Positions 18,620 to 28,700 of a stretch of 64,000 bases of DNA are shown here, piece after piece. The position numbers and the translations under genes were made by a program. Position 1 is the stretch's first letter; every line of letters begins with the position of its first letter. Origin of the DNA: Asaia krungthepensis NRIC 0535 (GTDB taxonomy: Bacteria; Pseudomonadota; Alphaproteobacteria; Acetobacterales; Acetobacteraceae); contig NZ_BAPV01000057.1 of the NCBI RefSeq assembly GCF_025995175.1, positions 1 through 64,000 on the forward strand, read 5' to 3'. Under the pieces are notes generated by a model, which was given only the letters and a program-made list of their open reading frames with translations, had not been told where the DNA came from and did not search any database.

Positions 18620-19470
18620 GAGGGGGCTCCGAGAAGTCGGGCGTGATGGGCCACATGATCCGCGATCACCGTCTGGATGAACCAGTAAGAATGGTCGTAA
18701 CCCTCATGGTAGCGCAATTTCAAAGGCTGGCCCTTGCGTGCGGCCATGGTCTCGAGCAGATCCGGGCGGAGTTGCTCCGCCAGAAACTGGTCAGCCATCC
18801 CCTGATCGATCAGGATCTCCCGGGGGTGTCTCTTTCCGGAGTCGAGGAGCGAGACGGCATCCCACTCGGCCCAGCGTCCAGCATCTTCCCCCAGATACGC
18901 AGCGAATGCCTTTTTCCCCCAGGGCACAACAGACGGGTGAACGATCGGCGCAAGCGCACTGACCGAGTGCCACAGATCAGGTGCGCGCAATCCGTGGATC
19001 AGTGCCCCATGGCCACCCATCGAATGCCCCATGATTCCGAAGCGGGATTCTGTCTGTCCAAGGGCGGTGCGGATCAGGTCAGGCAGTTCGGAAGCGATAT
19101 AGCTGCCCATACGGTAATGATCCGACCAGGGCGAGTTTGTGGCGTCCAGATAGAAACCGGCCGCACTCCCCAGGTCATAGCTCTCATCCTCGCCCGGAAC
19201 GCCCGCGTCTCTCGGCGAGGTATCGGGGGCGACAAGCATCAGGTTCTCCGCGGCAGCGTGAGCGATGATCGTCGATTTCTGCAGGAAGGTTTCATGCGTG
19301 CAGGTCAGTCCCGCGAGCAGGAACAGAACCGGCGTACTCTCCCCCCTCAGGGCGGCCGCGGGCTGGAATACGGAAAAACGTGCCTCCAGCCCCAGCGTGC
19401 TTGAAGGATGGGAGAAAACGCTGACCGCCCCGCCATGACATGCCTGGCTCGAGATTGTCGTCAGCGTCAT
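18616..19470 (-). CDS. fghA: S-formylglutathione hydrolase
   Basis: A 284-residue alpha/beta hydrolase of the esterase D family that splits S-formylglutathione to formate and glutathione, the second step of glutathione-dependent formaldehyde removal. The nucleophile elbow GHSMGG has Ser150, the oxyanion block LLAGLTCTHETF is intact, and the late YHEGYDHSYWF block supplies the catalytic histidine. The start overlaps the stop of the alcohol dehydrogenase gene by four bases. Confidence 0.95.
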   Translation of the reverse strand: MTLTTISSQACHGGAVSVFSHPSSTLGLEARFSVFQPAAALRGESTPVLFLLAGLTCTHETFLQKSTIIAHAAAENLMLVAPDTSPRDAGVPGEDESYDLGSAAGFYLDATNSPWSDHYRMGSYIASELPDLIRTALGQTESRFGIMGHSMGGHGALIHGLRAPDLWHSVSALAPIVHPSVVPWGKKAFAAYLGEDAGRWAEWDAVSLLDSGKRHPREILIDQGMADQFLAEQLRPDLLETMAARKGQPLKLRYHEGYDHSYWFIQTVIADHVAHHARLLGAPS

Positions 19471-20588
19471 GCATCGAATTCCACAACCGAGCGGATCGAC
19501 TTGCCCTGGCTCATGAGATCGAAGCCATGATTGATCTCCGACAGCTTGAGATGCTGTGTGATCAGGGAATCGATGTTGATCCGCCCTTCCATATACATAT
19601 CCACGATCTTCGGCACGTCAGTGCGCCCGCGTGCGCCGCCAAAGGCGGAACCTATCCAGCGTCGGCCGGTCACCAGCTGGAACGGACGCGTCGAAATCTC
19701 CTGCCCCGACCCGGCAACACCGATCACACAGGACACGCCCCAGCCACGATGCGCGCATTCGAGCGCCTGACGCATCAGCTTGACGTTCCCAACGCATTCG
19801 AACGTGTAATCCGCGCCGCCTCCAGTCAGTTCGACCAGATGCCCCACCAGGTCGCCATTCGGTCCCAGATCGGCAGGATTGACGAAATGGGTCATGCCAA
19901 ATTCACGAGCGATCTTTCCGCGCTCCGGGTTGAGGTCCACACCCACGATCTGACGCGCACCAACCATCCTGGCACCCTGGATCACGTTCAGCCCGATCCC
20001 GCCCAAGCCGAACACGACCACGGTGGAGTCTGCCTCGACCTTTGCCGTGAACAGCACGGCACCGATCCCGGTGGTCACCCCGCAGCCGATATAACAGATC
20101 TTGTCCAGAGGGGCGTCTTCACGGACCTTGGCCAGGGCGATCTCGGGCAGTACCGTGAAATTGGCAAAGGTCGAGCAGCCCATGTAGTGATGCACCGGCC
20201 TGCCCCGATAGGAGAACCGTGTGGTGCCATCGGGCATCAGGCCCTTGCCCTGGGTCGACCGGATTGAGGTGCAGAGATTGGTCTTGCGCGACAGACAGGA
20301 CGGGCAGGAGCGACATTCGGGCGTGTAGAGCGGGATCACGTGATCGCCCGGCTTGAGGGAAGTGACCCCCGCCCCAACCTCGCGCACGATACCTGCCCCT
20401 TCATGGCCGAGAATCGCGGGGAAAAGCCCCTCGGGATCATCACCGGAAAGCGTGAACTTGTCCGTGTGACACAGGCCTGTCGCCTTGATCTCGACCAGAA
20501 CCTCGCCTGCGCGCGGACCCTCCAGTTGCACCGTATCGATTTCCAGCGGACGACCGGCTTCGAGCGCCAGTGCAGCGATGACATCCAT
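19467..20588 (-). CDS. frmA: S-(hydroxymethyl)glutathione dehydrogenase (class III alcohol dehydrogenase)
   Basis: A 373-residue NAD-dependent zinc enzyme that oxidises S-(hydroxymethyl)glutathione, the spontaneous adduct of formaldehyde and glutathione; it can also reduce S-nitrosoglutathione. Catalytic zinc ligands C40 (ATGLCHTD) and H62 (LGHEGAG) and the structural zinc cysteines C92, C95, C98 and C106 are present, with the NAD motif GLGGIGL. First gene of a three-gene minus-strand operon. No FrmR-type repressor gene is adjacent. Confidence 0.96.
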   Translation of the reverse strand: MDVIAALALEAGRPLEIDTVQLEGPRAGEVLVEIKATGLCHTDKFTLSGDDPEGLFPAILGHEGAGIVREVGAGVTSLKPGDHVIPLYTPECRSCPSCLSRKTNLCTSIRSTQGKGLMPDGTTRFSYRGRPVHHYMGCSTFANFTVLPEIALAKVREDAPLDKICYIGCGVTTGIGAVLFTAKVEADSTVVVFGLGGIGLNVIQGARMVGARQIVGVDLNPERGKIAREFGMTHFVNPADLGPNGDLVGHLVELTGGGADYTFECVGNVKLMRQALECAHRGWGVSCVIGVAGSGQEISTRPFQLVTGRRWIGSAFGGARGRTDVPKIVDMYMEGRINIDSLITQHLKLSEINHGFDLMSQGKSIRSVVEFDA

Positions 20589-20721
20589 AATCAGTCTTCT
20601 CCAGAATTTGGGTTATTCACGATACGTCACATAACCATCTGCGTTTTAACGAGTTTTATCGCGAAACTCTTGGCTATGATGCCCGGACTCTCGCAATGAA
20701 CAATCTAGGGACCAAGATACC

Positions 20722-21597
20722 TTGATCGTTGACAAGAACTACGGCCTTTGGATCCTGCTTCGTGAAACGGCCGTCCCTCTCGGGATACTTGCTCTTTGGG
20801 ATTTCGTCGTCGTTATCCTTTACCAGGTCTATCATCAGGAATGGATGGAGCAGCCCGCCCTGCCCATTTCACTGATGGGCTCGGCGCTCGCCCTGTTTCT
20901 GGGAGTCAGAAACAATGCCGCCTATGCACGCTGGTGGGAAGGGCGTTCGCTCTGGGGTCTGATCACCAATAACTGCCGATCCTTCGCCCGAGAGGCCGCG
21001 ACCCTGCTGGGCGGCCGTCCGGATCTGGCGCGCGCCATGGCGGCCTATCCCTATCTGCTGCGCACAGCCCTTTCGAATCTCGAACAGGGGCCTGAAGCCA
21101 AGCGTCTGCTCACACCCGAGATGTATGCGCGTGTCATGAGCCGCGCCAACAAGCCCAACGCCCTGCTTTACGAAATCGGTCTCGGCGTCGCAGAAGAAGT
21201 CGCTCTTAAAAATATCGACGGCGCGGTGCACGGCACGGTCGATCGTATCCTGTCCGATCTTGCCAATGCACAGGGTGGCCTGGAGCGCATCAAGAACACG
21301 CCTCTGCCCATCCAATATTCGGTTCTGCCGCTTCTGGTCGTGCATGTGTTCTGCATTGTCCTGCCACTTTCAGCAGTACAGTCGCTTGGCTGGATCACCC
21401 CTCTTGGGTCCAGTCTCGTGGGCTTCCTGTTCCAGGCGCTGGACAAAAGCGGACGTGACCTGCAGGAACCGTTCGTCCCCAGCAAGCACGCTCTGCCCAT
21501 GCTCACCATGTCGCGCAATATCGAGATCGATCTGCTGCAGCCCATTGGCGACGAAGTGGGTAAGCCGATCGCAACGAGCCGGGGTGTTCAACCCTGA
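20722..21597 (+). CDS. Bestrophin family channel protein
   Basis: A 291-residue inner-membrane protein of the bestrophin / UPF0187 family. Hydrophobic segments lie near residues 15-40 (LGILALWDFVVVILYQ) and 195-235 (a VHVFCIVLPLS stretch), with the conserved YARWWEGR motif after the first hairpin. Bacterial members form pentameric ion channels. The start is TTG with AGGGA about 10 bases upstream and gives the usual N-terminal MIVDKNY block. Ion selectivity is not readable. Confidence 0.88.
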   Translation: MIVDKNYGLWILLRETAVPLGILALWDFVVVILYQVYHQEWMEQPALPISLMGSALALFLGVRNNAAYARWWEGRSLWGLITNNCRSFAREAATLLGGRPDLARAMAAYPYLLRTALSNLEQGPEAKRLLTPEMYARVMSRANKPNALLYEIGLGVAEEVALKNIDGAVHGTVDRILSDLANAQGGLERIKNTPLPIQYSVLPLLVVHVFCIVLPLSAVQSLGWITPLGSSLVGFLFQALDKSGRDLQEPFVPSKHALPMLTMSRNIEIDLLQPIGDEVGKPIATSRGVQP

Positions 21598-21611
21598 ACA
21601 GCCCGTGACGC

Positions 21612-21638
21612 GACCCGGCATCAGTATTGCGCCGGGTC
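21612..21638 (+). terminator. Hairpin after the bestrophin gene, no U-tract
   Basis: Perfect 8-bp stem GACCCGGC/GCCGGGTC with an 11-base loop, 15 bases after the bestrophin stop and before carD. No T-run follows, so it is only a possible terminator or RNA-stabilising element. Confidence 0.4.
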
Positions 21639-21687
21639 TCATCGCGACACGAGACATACTGCGGAATTTCTGATATAAGCTCGTTGC

Positions 21688-22278
21688 ATGAGCACGTTCA
21701 AAACCCCTCCCAAGGGAGGCATGACAGACGCGATGGCGCGTAGCGCCGCCGCGCTGACCGCAACTCAAGCCGATACTCATGCCGGAGACGATGATCCCTT
21801 CCAGGAAGGGGATTCCATTGTCTATGCCGCACATGGTGTAGGCCGCGTCGATCGCATCGGTATCGATGAAATCGCCGGAACGAAGCTGGAAATCATCCAG
21901 ATCTCCTTCCCCGGCAACCAGATGACCCTGCGTATCCCGCTTTCGAAGGCGCGCAAATCCGGTCTGCGCAAGATCGTGACACGCGATATCGTCGAGAAGG
22001 CGATGTCGATCATCAAGGGCAAGCCGCATGTCAGCAAGGGTATGTGGGCCCGTCGCGCCGTCGCCTATCAGGAAAAGATCAACTCGGGCGATCTGATCCA
22101 GATCGCCGAGGTGCTTCGTGACCTGCGTCGCAATGTCGACAGCCTCGATGGCAGCTTCAGCGAGCGCAAGCTCTTCGAAGCGGCGCAGGAGCGCTTTGTG
22201 AGCGAAGTCGCGGTGCTCGAAAACAAGGATCCGACGGCTGTCCTTCAGGCCCTGACGGAGACAATGAAGGCTGCCTGA
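21688..22278 (+). CDS. carD: CarD/CdnL family transcription regulator
   Basis: A 196-residue RNA polymerase-binding regulator. The CarD_CdnL/TRCF-type N-terminal domain begins near residue 37 (FQEGDSIVYAAHGVGRV) and an all-helical domain with KGMWARRAVAYQEKI and LRDLRRNVDSLDGSFSERKLFE follows. CarD/CdnL proteins bind the polymerase beta subunit and stabilise open complexes, notably at rRNA promoters. An alanine-rich N-terminal tail of about 35 residues precedes the fold. It ends at a strong terminator and appears to be a single-gene unit. Confidence 0.93.
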   Translation: MSTFKTPPKGGMTDAMARSAAALTATQADTHAGDDDPFQEGDSIVYAAHGVGRVDRIGIDEIAGTKLEIIQISFPGNQMTLRIPLSKARKSGLRKIVTRDIVEKAMSIIKGKPHVSKGMWARRAVAYQEKINSGDLIQIAEVLRDLRRNVDSLDGSFSERKLFEAAQERFVSEVAVLENKDPTAVLQALTETMKAA

Positions 22279-22330
22279 TCATTCAGGCATCCTTTCGCGA
22301 TCACGGGCGTTTCTCCTCCCGACCTGATCT

Positions 22331-22357
22331 GCCAGCTCTCTCGGAGCTGGCTTTTCT
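22331..22357 (+). terminator. Rho-independent terminator of carD
   Basis: Perfect 8-bp stem GCCAGCTC/GAGCTGGC with a 5-base loop followed by TTTTCTT, starting 53 bases after the carD stop. Confidence 0.9.
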
Positions 22358-22380
22358 TCGGATGAGAAGGAGCACGCCGC

Positions 22381-23181
22381 GTGACGGAACAGAAAAGCCA
22401 GCGTTTCGCCCATAAGAAAATCCTGGTGACAGGAGCCTCACAGGGCATAGGCGAAGACATCGCCATGCATTTCGCGAGTGAAGGCGCGCAGGTCGCAATC
22501 AATGGGCGCAAGGCCGAAAAGCTCCGCCCCCTTCTGGACAAGCTTCCCAAGCCTGCCAGCGGCAGCCATCTCATCGTCGCGGGCGACATGTCGGTCGAGG
22601 AAGACGTCGATCGGGTCATGAAGGAAACACTCGAGGGCTTCGAAGGCCTTGATGTGTTGATCTGCAATGCCGGGATGCAGATCGAATGTCCCTCCGAGGA
22701 TATTGCGCTCAAGGATTTCAATATGGTGATGGCGGTCAACGTGACCGGCGTTGTCCTCTGTGCGCGTGCCGCCCTCAAATACTGGCGCGCGAATGATCTG
22801 CCCGGCAATATCATCGTGAACAGCTCGGTTCATCAGCAGATCCCCAAACCTCATTATCTTGGCTATTCGGCCAGCAAGGGTGCTGTCGGTAATATTGTCC
22901 GCACTCTCGCGCTCGAATATGCGCGCTATAACATCCGCGTGAACGCTGTGGCTCCCGGCGCGATCGTTACCCCGATCAACGACGCATGGGTGAAGGATCC
23001 CGTGAAATATGAGGCTACTGCCAAGCACATCCCCATGAAGCGTCCCGGGGAGTGCCGCGAAATCTCCGATGCGACAGCCTTCCTTGCATCGAAGGAATCG
23101 AGTTATATCACGGGTCAGACCCTGTTTGTGGATGGCGGACTGACGCTCTATGCCGACTTCGAGCAGAACTGGTCATCCTGA
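22381..23181 (+). CDS. Short-chain dehydrogenase/reductase (glucose 1-dehydrogenase-like)
   Basis: A 266-residue classical SDR. The cofactor loop TGASQGIG is at residues 17-24, NAG at 96-98, and the catalytic set S149, Y162 and K166 (YSASK) is intact. The C-terminal block ITGQTLFVDGGLTLY is typical of glucose 1-dehydrogenase-like members, but SDR substrates cannot be assigned by motif. The start is GTG with AAGGAG close upstream (GAGAAGGAGCACGCC), between the carD terminator and the gene. The next gene, a receiver protein, starts 20 bases after the stop. Confidence 0.9.
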   Translation: MTEQKSQRFAHKKILVTGASQGIGEDIAMHFASEGAQVAINGRKAEKLRPLLDKLPKPASGSHLIVAGDMSVEEDVDRVMKETLEGFEGLDVLICNAGMQIECPSEDIALKDFNMVMAVNVTGVVLCARAALKYWRANDLPGNIIVNSSVHQQIPKPHYLGYSASKGAVGNIVRTLALEYARYNIRVNAVAPGAIVTPINDAWVKDPVKYEATAKHIPMKRPGECREISDATAFLASKESSYITGQTLFVDGGLTLYADFEQNWSS

Positions 23182-23201
23182 AGCGTTCGAGATCAGCACC
23201 C

Positions 23202-23564
23202 ATGTCTCTCCAGCCTACCATCCTCGTTGTCGAGGATGACTTTCTCATCAGGACATGCCTCATCGAGTTTCTGGAAGACAGCGATGTCCGTGTCCTCGAG
23301 GCTGATAACTGCGAAACGGCTCGTCGTCTGATCCACAGCGACGAGCCTCTCGATGTTGTCATCATGGATATTTCCCTACCTGATGGAAATGGCGCGGAAC
23401 TCGGTCAGGAAAGCAAGGAATGCAGGCCTGAATTGCCGATCATCTACACAACGGGCCATGGCATCACGATCGGCAATCAGTCCTCTCTGGATCGGGTCAT
23501 GACCAAGCCTTACCAGCTTGATGCGATATTGAGCGTGGTGCAGGAGCTTGTCCCGGCGGGCTGA
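23202..23564 (+). CDS. Single-domain response regulator (receiver only)
   Basis: A 120-residue CheY-like receiver with no output domain. The acidic pocket E11-D12-D13, the phospho-acceptor D56 (IMDISLPDG), the T/S switch in YTTGH and the lysine in MTKPYQ are all there. The ATG at 23202 is used; a longer frame from 23052 runs inside the SDR gene. No histidine kinase is in the window. The gene after it starts 4 bases downstream, so its partner may be the TPR/glycosyltransferase-like protein. Confidence 0.92.
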   Translation: MSLQPTILVVEDDFLIRTCLIEFLEDSDVRVLEADNCETARRLIHSDEPLDVVIMDISLPDGNGAELGQESKECRPELPIIYTTGHGITIGNQSSLDRVMTKPYQLDAILSVVQELVPAG

Positions 23565-23567
23565 GAT

Positions 23568-25046
23568 ATGAGCTCCGACGCCCCTCCCCCATTGAAAGCC
23601 CTGCTGACCGCTTTCCACCAGAACGCGTCGCAGGCATGCCTTGATCTCGCCCGCCAATGCGACACCGGAAATGCGGCGTTTCATCCCCTGCAAAGTCTTC
23701 TTCCTCATGCGGAGGCTCACGACAGGAGAAAAGATCTTCTCCTCATAACGGATATGGCGCTTGCGGCCCAACCGGAAGATTGCCGGCTCCTGGAGCTGAG
23801 TGGCGCGCTGCGCATGCAACTTGGTGATATCGACGAGGCCATCGAACAGTTGCGCCTCGCTCTTGCCAGACGCCCCAACCACATGCCTGCCCTCAGCACA
23901 TTTGCCTGCGCATTGACCCAGGGCGGGCATTTCGATGAAGCCCTGGTCGTGCTCGAGAAGATCCGCGCGCATGATCCTTCCGACCCGAGCGCGCTCTCGA
24001 ATATCGCCTATCTTCACTCCGCCACAGGCCACCTGCACGAGTCGCTCAACCTTTATCGGCAGGCCATTCACGCCAAACCCGACCACCCTCAGATGCGGCT
24101 GAACTATTCAATCGCTCTGCTCAAAGCAGGATATTTCCAGCAGGGCTGGACCGAGCATGAATGGCGTTTCCAGCTACCGGGCCACACCACACTGCCCATG
24201 GCGCGTCTGCTGCCCAATATCACTGCCGACCTTGATCTTCGGGGCAAACACGTCCTGATCACCCAGGAGGAAGGGTACGGCGACAGCTTCATGTACCTTC
24301 GCTTCATCCCCCTTCTTGCCGAGAGGGGTGCGATCATTCGCCTGTGGGGCGCAGATGTCATGGCCGATCTCTGCGCCCGTGTGAACGGGGTCGACACCGT
24401 GCAGGTCGGTGGCGACATCCCCCCTTATGACTACCATTGTCCGTTCATCAGCCTGCCGCGCGCCTTTGCCGCAACCGCAACCCCGTTTGGCGTCCTCCCT
24501 CCCTATATCGCCGCTGACCCCGTCAAGTCGGCCGTTATCGCCAGCAGAGTTGCGCAGGACCACAATCTGCGTGTCGGGCTGGTCTGGGCTGGCGCGCCGC
24601 GTCGCGACCAGACCGAGGCCTACATGCTCGACCAGCGTCGCTCCATGCCGCTCGACTGTCTTACGCCTCTCGCAGAACTCACCGGGGTGACGTTCTACAG
24701 CCTCCAGAAAGGCGAGGCCGCGTCCCAGATCGCCACGTCTCCACTGCCGATAATCGACCTGATGCCGGAGATGGACACCATGGACGATACAGCGGCACTG
24801 ATCGATAATCTCGATATCGTCGTATCGGTCGATACCTCGATGGTCCATTTGGCAGGCGCCATGGGCAAGCGGGTATTGCTGATGGACCGGGTCAATCCAT
24901 GCTGGCGCTGGATGACCGGCAGGGAGGACAGCCCATGGTATCCCTCCCTACAGATCCTGCGCCAGACCACAGCCTGGGACTGGCGCGGCGTCGTCTCAGA
25001 AGTGCGGGACAGACTGGCAGACGCTGCAAGGCATAAACACATATGA
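23568..25046 (+). CDS. TPR repeat protein with glycosyltransferase-9-like C-terminal domain
   Basis: A 492-residue protein. The N-terminal half (about residues 60-190) holds tandem tetratricopeptide repeats with the typical A-x8-P spacing (for example DIDEAIEQLRLALARRPNH). The C-terminal half has a YGDSFMYLRFIPLL-like block and ends with VSVDTSMVHLAGAMG, the arrangement of ADP-heptosyltransferase/GT-B enzymes, in which the last block binds the sugar nucleotide. Similar TPR-GT proteins are linked to protein or flagellin glycosylation. It starts 4 bases after the receiver gene and overlaps the kinase gene by four bases. The acceptor is unknown. Confidence 0.8.
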   Translation: MSSDAPPPLKALLTAFHQNASQACLDLARQCDTGNAAFHPLQSLLPHAEAHDRRKDLLLITDMALAAQPEDCRLLELSGALRMQLGDIDEAIEQLRLALARRPNHMPALSTFACALTQGGHFDEALVVLEKIRAHDPSDPSALSNIAYLHSATGHLHESLNLYRQAIHAKPDHPQMRLNYSIALLKAGYFQQGWTEHEWRFQLPGHTTLPMARLLPNITADLDLRGKHVLITQEEGYGDSFMYLRFIPLLAERGAIIRLWGADVMADLCARVNGVDTVQVGGDIPPYDYHCPFISLPRAFAATATPFGVLPPYIAADPVKSAVIASRVAQDHNLRVGLVWAGAPRRDQTEAYMLDQRRSMPLDCLTPLAELTGVTFYSLQKGEAASQIATSPLPIIDLMPEMDTMDDTAALIDNLDIVVSVDTSMVHLAGAMGKRVLLMDRVNPCWRWMTGREDSPWYPSLQILRQTTAWDWRGVVSEVRDRLADAARHKHI

Positions 25047-25675
25047 CCCACACCTATCAGGACGCGCGCAACAGGCTCGATACCCTGCTTCTGAAACCCG
25101 GACGGATCATCCTCGGTCTCGTCGGCGCACCGGGGGGCGGCAAATCCACACTGGCAGCCAGGCTTGCCGCTGATTACCCGGGAGTCGCTCAGGTCGTGCC
25201 GATGGATGGATTCCACTTGGCCAATTGCGAATTGCAGCGGCTTGATCGCGCGGGCCGCAAAGGAGCTCCCGACACTTTCGATGCGGCTGGATTTGTCGCG
25301 CTGATGCAGCGCATCAGGGCACAGCAAGACAATATCGTCTATGCGCCGCTCTTTGCACGCGAGATCGAGGAGCCTATCGCAGGGGCTATTCCAGTCCTGC
25401 CGGAGCGTCGACTGGTTATCGTGGAGGGTAACTACCTGCTATGCGAGGGGCCGTGGGCTCCCGTGCGGGGCCTGCTTGACGAGAGTTGGTTCGTCGCCAC
25501 GGATGAGGCTCTGCGCAATGCATGGCTGGAGGCCCGTCATGTACGCTACGGCCGCAGCCTGGATGAAGCGCGCCACTGGATTGCCGTCACTGACACCCCC
25601 AATGCGAGGGTGATTCTCCAGACCCGTGACAAGGCCGACTGGATCTACACCCCCGTGGACGACACGCCGGTCTGA
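25043..25675 (+). CDS. P-loop nucleoside/sugar kinase family protein (uridine kinase/PanK-like)
   Basis: A 210-residue P-loop kinase. Walker A is GAPGGGKST (residues 28-36), followed by the family block VPMDGFHLANCEL and later VIVEGNYLL; these are shared by uridine kinase, phosphoribulokinase, PanK and the YggC/FrcK group. The length and the DGFHL motif point to the YggC-like branch, whose members phosphorylate sugars or nucleosides. Four-base overlap with the TPR gene upstream. The substrate remains open. Confidence 0.83.
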   Translation: MTHTYQDARNRLDTLLLKPGRIILGLVGAPGGGKSTLAARLAADYPGVAQVVPMDGFHLANCELQRLDRAGRKGAPDTFDAAGFVALMQRIRAQQDNIVYAPLFAREIEEPIAGAIPVLPERRLVIVEGNYLLCEGPWAPVRGLLDESWFVATDEALRNAWLEARHVRYGRSLDEARHWIAVTDTPNARVILQTRDKADWIYTPVDDTPV

Positions 25676-25715
25676 GCAGCGGGGCCTTCAGCGTCCTGAC
25701 AGCGCCAGCCTCTTA

Positions 25716-25737
25716 CCGCGCGGTGCGCGCTGCGCGG
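25716..25737. terminator. Weak hairpin between convergent kinase and tamB genes
   Basis: CCGCGC/GCGCGG 6-bp stem with a 10-base loop in a 73-bp gap between convergent genes. No T-run. It is the only structure that I see in this junction. Confidence 0.3.
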
Positions 25738-25748
25738 CAAGGGGTGTT

Positions 25749-28700
25749 TCAGTAATCGAAGCCGTAGCTTAGTCCCACGCTCGATCCCGGGTCATTCTCC
25801 GGCGTCGTGAAACCCGTGATCTGCCCGCCTGTCCCGACAGTGGTGTTGAGCTTGAGCCGTTTCGTCAGATCCACCTGGACCTGCGCCTGCGTGCCCGATC
25901 CACTGGTGGCCTGTTTGGCGCCTACATACACGCCCTTCATGACATATTTGCCTGCCTCAAGGCTGGCCCCACCATTATTTACGCCGCTCCCACCGCCGAC
26001 TGCGAGCCGGTCGAGTCCCAGGAAGCCGCGCACCTTGTCGAGTGGGTCGAAACTCGAACCACCGCTGATCTGGGCCACGGCTGCGGCGAGGCTCGCCAAT
26101 TGGGTTGGCGAAAGGGAAGCTGTGGTACTGCCGAAGAGCAGCATAGCCAGCACCTGATCACGCGGGAGCGATGGCTGAGAGGAGAAGTCGATCTTCGGCG
26201 CACTCGCATATCCGCCGACAACAAGACTCGCTGTGGTTCCCTGCACATTGCGATCGGCACGGAAATCGAGAGACGGGTCCAGCTTGTGGTCGACGCCTGA
26301 ACCGTCGAACGCAACGCGCCCCTTGGTAAAGTTAAGGTTGACACCGGCAAGATTGAAAAAGCCGCGCTTGAGATCGAAGCCACCTGAAATATCGGGGGCC
26401 GTACTGACCCCGCCAACATGCAGCTTGCCGGACATCTCCGCATCCAGCCCATGGCCACGAACGAAAAAACTGCCCGGGGAGATGACCGAGACATCCAGCC
26501 CGATCACCATGGATCTTGCCTGCGCTTCACGCTGCTCTCCCGGGCGGATGACCGTCAGTTGCGGCACTGAGGCGGGCATGGAGTTCGGAATATTCACGAT
26601 GACCGATGGCAGGACAATCTTGCCGTCCACATCCAGACGCGCCGATAACTGGCCGTGGGCGCGCAGGTCAGTATCGATGACGGCGGTGAGCAGATCGCTC
26701 GTCACGGGCTGAGCCTTGCGCGCCATGACGCTGATGTCGAGTGGCAGACCCGGACGCAGGACGCCAATCGTCCCTCCCAGAGCAATCGTTCCTTTACCGG
26801 CATGCGCCAGAACGTTCTGGAGGGTGAGGCTGTCATTGGCCGCCAGGATCGACCCGTTAATGTCGGTCAGGCGCACACCCTGACCATAATGGGCAAAATT
26901 GATGTGCTCCAGCGTGACCCGCCCCGCAGCACTCGGGGCGGACATATTGCCTGAAAGCGCCAGATCGATGGCCGTTCTGCCACTCAGCGCCATGCCCTGC
27001 GCCCCCAGCACCGCATTGGCGACTGCAAGATCGACGGCACCATTGAGCTTCATGTCGAGCGCACCGCTCCCGCCAGTCGGTACGGAACCTGTGGCCCGAA
27101 GGCTGATCTGACGTCCTGCATCGGCCTGCGCCGTGATCTGCGCCCGCTGCCCTCCCAGAACGGCATTGGCCTGCATGGAAAGCGGAGGCAGGGACTCGCC
27201 CTGGCCGGAGCGCATCCTCAACCCGCTGACACTCAGCCCCGCCGTGCCCGCAGGATGAGCGAGATCTCCGGACAGATCCGCCTGAGCCGCGATCGATCCT
27301 GCCGCATCGAGCGTCGGCATGAACGGCCTGGCCAGAGCGGGCGTCACATGGGTCACCCTGAGATGCACATCGAGACGCGGCTTGATCGTCCCTGCCAGAT
27401 CCAGACTTGCAGGAGCGACACCTGGCGGCGCCACGCTCAGTTGCATCCTGTCAACGCCCAGCTTCTCGCCGAAACTGATCGTGCTCGTCCCGCCAAGACG
27501 GACAGTCTCGCCCTTCACCGAGGCTGCGAGACGATCGAGTCGTACGGTCCTTTCCGGCAGATCGAGCAGCAGCGCTGTATCGATGGATGCCGGGGCCGAA
27601 GCGACATTGTCGAACGTCCCCTTGAGGGTCAGGGCGAGCGCCTCGAGCGGACCGCGCGCCGTCAGGGTGGCGTTGCCCTTCATGTCCTGGAAGGCAACGC
27701 CGTTAAGCCCGAGGCGCAGATCCATATCCGGCTTGTCGACCGGATCACGGATGGTGCCTCCCAAATCGAGCGCGCCGATTCGGGCTGGAGGAGCCTGAAC
27801 TGTCCCCTTCAGCGATACGGTCATGATCGGCGGCTTGTCAGGTTCGGGATCGCTCGTATGCACGTCCAGAGCGAGACGACCGCCCAATGCATGCCCTGCC
27901 AGGGCACTGAAGTCGTTGAGGTTCCCGGCCGTGATTGCGAGGGCACCCAGAGGGAGTTTGGCCCCCGGGGGCAGGGTGAGATGCCCCTTTCCGCTCAGGC
28001 TGGCCCAGTCGAGCCTGTCGAGAAGCACTTCGGCAGCGCCGTCATGCTGACGCGAGAAACCTGCCTCAAGGGCCAGTTTGCGACCATCGAGCTTTCCATC
28101 GGCGTGCAGCGTGCCTTCCGGAGCGTCAGGCAGATGTGCGACAGAAAGGTCGAGTGTCAACGGGCCCGGGGGTACCGCACTTGCGCCAATCTCCCCTTTC
28201 AACTGCACGTGCGCCCCGAGATCGCTCATCCTCCCTTCGGTGTGAGCAGCCAGAGCGACATGACCATGCAGTTGCGGTGCCGCCGCCTTGAGATCGGGCA
28301 GCGTCACAAGCAGGTCATTGAGCAGGGAGCCTTCGCCTCCCAGAACCGCCCTGCCCTCATCGTGAAGATGAAGTGCCCGCCCATCGAGGGTCATATCCCT
28401 GATCGTGATCGTACGAACGCCCTGGCGCTGGGGTGACGCAGCCACGTCCAGAGACAGGTTCGCGTCGTCACCGAGCAGGGAAACGAGCTGTTTCATCCCA
28501 CCCGTGATCGCAAGGCGGTCCGTCAGCCTGAGGCTGGACTCACCCTGTGGAAGGTACGCGAAATCGGCATGGGTCACGCTATGTCCGGCCAGATCGACCT
28601 TGCCAATGGAAGCCAGGGCGCCGAGATCGGGCAATACAAGATCTGCAACGCCCCTGATCTCCGGTTTGAGGCGGGCCGACGAGGTGAGCTGAAGCAGTTT

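Noticed and set aside
27255-28436. Plus-strand open frame of 393 residues opposite tamB
   Set aside because: Antisense to tamB, of biased composition (R, Q, G) and without any domain; such frames are common in high-GC genes.
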